Below are positions 59,422 to 64,000 of a stretch of DNA of 64,000 nt, piece by piece. The notes below the pieces were generated by a model. The model ran no database searches and was not told the origin of the DNA. It saw only the letters and a list, made by a program, of their open reading frames with translations. A program made the position numbers and the translations under genes. How positions within the stretch are numbered: the stretch's first letter is position 1; every line of letters starts with the position of its first letter. Origin of the DNA: Caulobacter vibrioides (GTDB lineage Bacteria > Pseudomonadota > Alphaproteobacteria > Caulobacterales > Caulobacteraceae); contig LNIY01000045.1 in assembly GCA_001449105.1 (NCBI GenBank), positions 37,334-101,333 of the forward strand, written 5' to 3'.

Positions 59422-60561
59422 TCAGATCGCCAGGCTGGCCGATAGGCCGGAGTCGAAGTCCTGCAGGATGTCGACCGCCTCTTCCACGTCGACGATGGCC
59501 TGCTGGCCCTCGGGGAAGCGGTAGCGCCAGAAGCTGGCGATGTGCGAGATCACGCCCACCTTCTCGCCCAGGGACAGGAACATGTCGGGCGCGCGCAGCA
59601 GGAACTCCCGGAAGGCCTGGGGCTTGCCGTTGTCGATCAGGTCCTCGAAGGCGTCGTCATAGACCTTGATCGTGCGCAGCACCGAGGCGCGCTCGACCAC
59701 CACGCCGTGCTGCAGGCGCTTGCGGGCGTCGTCGACATAGCGGGCGGTCTCGGCCTCGCGGGCGCCGGTGATGATCATCTGGCCGATCTCGCCGGCGGTG
59801 GCGGTCAGCTGCGGCCACAGGCGCGTGAGCATCCACTTGTAGTAGAGGAAGCCCTTCCAGCTGAAGACGCCCTCCCTGAAGCTCTCGCCCTCCAGCACCA
59901 GGGTCTCGCGCAGCGGCTCCAGCCGCTCGTCGACGTCGGTGGACAAAAGGGCCTCGACCAGGCGGGCGGCCGCCGCGCCGTTGACCCGGCCGCTGTCGCG
60001 GTAGGCCAGGTCGATCAGGCGCGATATCTCGACGGCCACGAAGCCCTGCATCTGCTCCAGGTCGTTCGGCGACAGGGCGAAATAGCAGGGGGCCACGATC
60101 ATGCCGTGGCGGCGCAGGTGCTCGCGCAGCAGGAACGGATCCAGCGACGGCAGCATGTCGATCATGCGCAGGGTCGCCAGGTCGCGCGTCATGTCCGACG
60201 GATCGTTGCAGGCCTCGCGCAGCAGGTCGATCCAGCCGCGCTGGCCCACGAAGAACGACTGGCCGCCGAGCGACAGGTCGCTGCGCTCGAACGGGATGAT
60301 GATCTTGGTGGCGGTGGGGCGGGCTTCGTCGAACAGGAACAGATCGTCGCTGCGCAGGCGATGCTTGACGATCAGGGCGTTGTTCAGGATCCGGTTCCGA
60401 AACAGCGGATGCTGGGAATATTCGGGGCGGTGGCTGCTGTCGGCGGCGATGGCCAGCAGGTTCAGCACGCGGCTGGTCGACGCGGTGCGCTCCAGCGCGC
60501 GCAGGCTGCGCGTCAGGCGGTCCGGCTTGCGGACGGGAGCGAGCTTTCGGCGCGCGGACAA
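59422..60561 (-). CDS. Helical protein of unknown function
   Basis: A 379-residue, soluble, largely alpha-helical protein I do not recognise. It opens with a basic segment (ARRKLAPVRKPDRLTRSLRALER), has a lone WKGFLYYKWMLTRLWPQL aromatic segment near residue 240, and ends in an acidic stretch (DVEEAVDILQDFDSG). No helix-turn-helix, enzyme motif or transmembrane helix. It begins with TTG at 60561, the first start after an in-frame stop, with GGGGG upstream. Located upstream of the pseudo-receiver gene on the same strand, separated by 85 bases; a shared pathway is possible but only by position. Confidence 0.65.
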   Translation of the reverse strand: MSARRKLAPVRKPDRLTRSLRALERTASTSRVLNLLAIAADSSHRPEYSQHPLFRNRILNNALIVKHRLRSDDLFLFDEARPTATKIIIPFERSDLSLGGQSFFVGQRGWIDLLREACNDPSDMTRDLATLRMIDMLPSLDPFLLREHLRRHGMIVAPCYFALSPNDLEQMQGFVAVEISRLIDLAYRDSGRVNGAAAARLVEALLSTDVDERLEPLRETLVLEGESFREGVFSWKGFLYYKWMLTRLWPQLTATAGEIGQMIITGAREAETARYVDDARKRLQHGVVVERASVLRTIKVYDDAFEDLIDNGKPQAFREFLLRAPDMFLSLGEKVGVISHIASFWRYRFPEGQQAIVDVEEAVDILQDFDSGLSASLAI

Positions 60562-60680
60562 GTGCAGGAACCCCCTTGGTTACGGGGGAAGTTGTAGCGC
60601 TGGCGGCCTAAACAAACGCTAACCGTGACCGCAGGTAGTCCCCGGAATGGGGATTAGCGGAGGACGGGAGCGCCGGCCCG

Positions 60681-60797
60681 ATCCTCCCCCCGAAGGGGGA
60701 GGTGGCCCGGAGGGCCGGAGGGGGAAGCGGCTGCTGGGCTTCAGCATGCACTTCCCCCTCAGTCGCTCCGCGACAGCTCCCCCTTCAGGGGGAGCAT
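60681..60797. repeat. Intergenic palindrome, family C (copy 3)
   Basis: Opens ATCCTCCCCCCGAAGGGGGA, closes CCCTTCAGGGGGAGCAT, with GGCCCGGAGGGCC and CAGTCGCTCCGCGACAGC inside. It ends eight bases before purA's stop codon and fills the gap between purA and the unknown helical gene (both minus). Confidence 0.88.
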
Positions 60798-60804
60798 CAG
60801 AAAG

Positions 60805-62091
<1,287 letters not shown>

Positions 62092-62181
62092 GATAGAGAT
62101 ATGCCTTGTCACCTGCCCGGTAGCGCCCGCGGCCCTTCGACAGGACTCGGCGGCGGACGTTCGTCAGATTGTCGGTGACGG

Positions 62182-62207
62182 ACGGGGGCCGGATTGGCGG
62201 CCCCCGT
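62182..62207 (-). terminator. Hairpin after PagL gene (weak terminator)
   Basis: ACGGGGGCCG and CGGCCCCCGT (62182-62191, 62198-62207) form a perfect ten-base stem with a six-base loop, right after the PagL stop on the minus strand. It lacks a run of U on that strand, so it may act as a transcript stabiliser or a Rho-assisted end rather than a classic terminator. Confidence 0.55.
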
Positions 62208-62212
62208 TGAAG

Positions 62213-62821
62213 TCAGAAGGCGTAAAGCAGGCGCACGCCCAGATCGTCAAGCCCCTGGTTCTTGCCCTGGTGGAAGATCTGGCCGTTCGACAGGTGCACG
62301 TAGGACAGCTCGGCGGCCCACTTGTCGTTGAAGCGGTAGCCCAGGGCCAGCTCCGGCTGGAACAGCACCTTCGAGCCGAAATCGATGCGGGTGTTGTAGA
62401 GCTTCAAGCGGCGATCGATCTCGGCCTGGCTGATGCCCGGCTCGTTCACCGGCGGCAGGCCGGTCTCGCCGTCGGTGTAGGCCAGGCCCATGCCCGGACG
62501 GAAATAGAAGCCGCCTTCGGCCCCGAAGTCGATCGGCCAGGAAAAGCCGGCGGCCACGAAGTTGGAGGTGTTCTCGCTGTTCAGCGACACGAAGGCGTGG
62601 ACCTGCGGCTTGCCCAGCCAGGTCAGGTTTTCCAGGCGGTCGGTGCGGTAGCCGACGTGCAGGTCGACCCCGTCCTCGCGGCCGGCGGCGCCCAGGCCGA
62701 CGGCTTCGCCGATGAAGGTGACGTCGTGCTTGTAGGCGCCGACGATCAGTTCGCCGGCTGAAGCGGAAGTCGCGCAGGCGAGCGCGACGCCGGCCGCGGC
62801 GGCCAGCAATGCGATTTTCAT
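62213..62821 (-). CDS. pagL: PagL-type lipid A 3-O-deacylase
   Basis: An outer-membrane beta-barrel enzyme that removes the 3-O acyl chain from lipid A, altering the outer leaflet and immune recognition. 202 residues: signal peptide (IALLAAAAGVALACATSASAG), then amphipathic strands ending in Phe. Catalytic motif YVHLSNG has His176 and Ser178, with Asn179. The acidic partner lies in NQGLDDLG (Asp192 or Asp193) where Glu is usual. The name rests on motif and barrel layout. Confidence 0.87.
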   Translation of the reverse strand: MKIALLAAAAGVALACATSASAGELIVGAYKHDVTFIGEAVGLGAAGREDGVDLHVGYRTDRLENLTWLGKPQVHAFVSLNSENTSNFVAAGFSWPIDFGAEGGFYFRPGMGLAYTDGETGLPPVNEPGISQAEIDRRLKLYNTRIDFGSKVLFQPELALGYRFNDKWAAELSYVHLSNGQIFHQGKNQGLDDLGVRLLYAF

Positions 62822-62901
62822 GGTGTCTGACCCCTCAGCAGTATCCGGCTCACTTATGGCGCGAACCGCCGGTGCGAGCTAGAGCAGGTCCGACCGAATG
62901 C

Positions 62902-62919
62902 TGTGGCCGCGTGGCCACA
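62902..62919. promoter_or_regulatory. Inverted repeat before the dehydratase gene
   Basis: TGTGGCC-GCGT-GGCCACA, seven-base arms, 17 bases before the start codon. Could be an operator or chance GC symmetry. Low weight. Confidence 0.35.
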
Positions 62920-62936
62920 TAGTCACTGAGGGGCCC

Positions 62937-63911
62937 ATGACCGTCTCGCTCGCCGACATCCAGGCCGCCGCCGATCGCCTGAAGGGCCAGGCCGTGGTCA
63001 CGCCTTTGCTCGAGAGCGCGGCCCTGTCGGACCGGCTGGGCGGCAGGATCTTCGTCAAGCCCGAGACCCTGCAGCTGGCCGGCGCCTTCAAGTTCCGGGG
63101 CGCCTACAACCGCCTCTCGCAGTTCACCGACGAGGAGAGGGCCAGGGGCGTCGTGGCCTTCTCGTCGGGCAACCACGCCCAGGGCGTGGCCCTGGCGGCC
63201 GACAGGCTGGGCATGCCGGCCCTGATCGTCATGCCGGCCGACGCGCCGTCGGTGAAGGTCGAGGCCACGCGCGGCTTCGGGGCCGAGATCCGCTTCTTCG
63301 ACCGCTTCAAGGAAGACCGCGAGGCCATCGCCGCGCAGATCGCGGCCGAGCGCGGCATGATCGTCGTGCCGTCCTACGATGATCCCGACATCATCGCCGG
63401 CCAGGGCACGGTGGGGCTGGAGATCATCGCCCAGGCGGAAGCCCTCGGCGCCAGCCTCGACAAGGTGCTGGCGCCCATCGGCGGCGGCGGCCTGATCGCC
63501 GGGACCTCCACGGCCGTGAAGGCCCTGTCGCCCGCCACCCAGGTCTGGGGCGCCGAGCCGGCCGGCTTCGACGACACCCGCCGCTCGCTGGGCAGCGGCC
63601 ACCGCGAGGTCATCGACCCCGACGCCCGCTCGTTCTGCGACGCCTTGCTGGCCCCCACGCCCGGCGCCCTGACCTGGCCGATCAACAGCCGCACCCTCAC
63701 CGGCGTCGCCGCCGTCACCGACGACGAGGTCGCCGCCGCCATGCGCTGGGCGTTCATGAACCTGAAGCTGGTGGTCGAGCCCGGCGGCTGCGTGGCCCTG
63801 GCCGCGGCGCTGAGCGGCAAGATCGACCTCGGCGGCCAGGCGGCGGTGATCGTCCTGTCGGGCGGGAATGTCGACCCGGCGGTGTTCGCGGGGGTGCTGG
63901 CGGGCGTCTGA
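62937..63911 (+). CDS. PLP-dependent threonine/serine dehydratase-like enzyme
   Basis: A 324-residue fold-type II PLP enzyme. Seen: the PLP Lys in AGAFKFRGAYN (Lys53), SSGNHAQGVALAA, GGGGLIAGTS phosphate loop and late GGN. Known: this group includes threonine dehydratase (IlvA/TdcB type) and serine racemase; the C-terminal regulatory ACT-like domain of biosynthetic IlvA is absent, so a catabolic dehydratase or racemase is likely. Start at 62937 follows GAGGGG. A TGTGGCC-N4-GGCCACA inverted repeat lies just upstream (62902-62919). Confidence 0.9.
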   Translation: MTVSLADIQAAADRLKGQAVVTPLLESAALSDRLGGRIFVKPETLQLAGAFKFRGAYNRLSQFTDEERARGVVAFSSGNHAQGVALAADRLGMPALIVMPADAPSVKVEATRGFGAEIRFFDRFKEDREAIAAQIAAERGMIVVPSYDDPDIIAGQGTVGLEIIAQAEALGASLDKVLAPIGGGGLIAGTSTAVKALSPATQVWGAEPAGFDDTRRSLGSGHREVIDPDARSFCDALLAPTPGALTWPINSRTLTGVAAVTDDEVAAAMRWAFMNLKLVVEPGGCVALAAALSGKIDLGGQAAVIVLSGGNVDPAVFAGVLAGV

Positions 63912-63916
63912 GAAGA

Positions 63917-64000
63917 ACCCCCTCCGGCCCTCCGGGCCACCTCCCCCAGAGGGGGAGGATCTATGAGAGCCGCGCCAGAAAGATGCTCCCCCTCTGGGGG
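63917..64000. repeat. Intergenic palindrome, family C (copy 4, cut by window end)
   Basis: Contains GGCCCTCCGGGCC, then CCTCCCCCAGAGGGGGAGG and AGATGCTCCCCCTCTGGGGG before the window ends. It matches copies at 18771, 20471 and 60681. Confidence 0.85.

Overview
The window is about 64 kb of very GC-rich DNA (I estimate more than two thirds G+C by eye) from an alphaproteobacterium. It most resembles Caulobacter or a close relative. The evidence is the rpmH-rnpA-yidC-engB order, the N-terminally anchored c-type cytochrome, a TonB receptor/PepSY cluster, the GTTC-N7-GTTC type SOS box upstream of tag, and several families of intergenic palindromes typical of such chromosomes. It is ordinary chromosomal DNA: I see no prophage, insertion sequence, integrase, tRNA, rRNA or CRISPR array. 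Most long antisense reading frames are shadows caused by the high GC content.

Layout. 1-3 kb: patatin-like phospholipase (cut by the window edge), 3-hydroxybutyrate dehydrogenase, YaaA. 2.8-3.8 kb: a ParD-like antitoxin homologue overlapping a second-type methionine aminopeptidase, with a palindrome at its promoter. 4-8.6 kb: secreted proteins, a lipase, a regulator/membrane-protein pair behind repeated CTTTCC-N5-GGAAAG palindromes, and one frameshifted gene. 8.6-13.5 kb: FAD-linked 2-hydroxyacid oxidase, a RHH/PIN toxin-antitoxin pair, pheA, kdsB, cytochrome c. 13.6-18.7 kb: enoyl-CoA hydratase with its MarR regulator, a 48-residue membrane protein, an MBL-fold hydrolase and a five-repeat cysteine-rich secreted protein. 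18.9-24.3 kb: a TPP enzyme beside a feruloyl-CoA-synthase-like ligase, then an ECF42-type sigma factor with two DGPF/YCII proteins. 24.5-31.3 kb: DUF2235 hydrolase, dihydroorotase-like protein, GT9 glycosyltransferase, YgfZ, a repeat protein and SOS-controlled tag. 31.5-39.4 kb: DUF2339 membrane protein, GH16 glucanase, serine hydrolase with TPRs, rnhB, a double winged-helix protein. 39.6-43.1 kb: siderophore-type TonB receptor, PepSY protein and a 60-residue membrane protein. 43.4-52.6 kb: NlpC/P60 and leucyl aminopeptidase, a TadD-like TPR protein, DUF2855, NUDIX, a hybrid-type membrane histidine kinase without receiver, a Yip1-like and a CPBP protein. 52.7-56 kb: rpmH-rnpA-yidC-engB. 56-64 kb: S41 protease, a receiver protein with Glu in place of the phospho-Asp, an unknown protein, purA, PagL-type lipid A deacylase and a threonine-dehydratase-like enzyme.

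The items most worth following up are: (1) a 22-codon reading frame that carries a terminator-like hairpin and runs by an ATGA overlap into rnpA; (2) the ParD-like/methionine aminopeptidase pair, built like a toxin-antitoxin operon; (3) the TTTCC palindromes controlling a regulator/membrane pair; (4) a pseudo-receiver; (5) the five-repeat cysteine protein; and (6) at least five families of intergenic inverted repeats that occupy most of the gene-free stretches.
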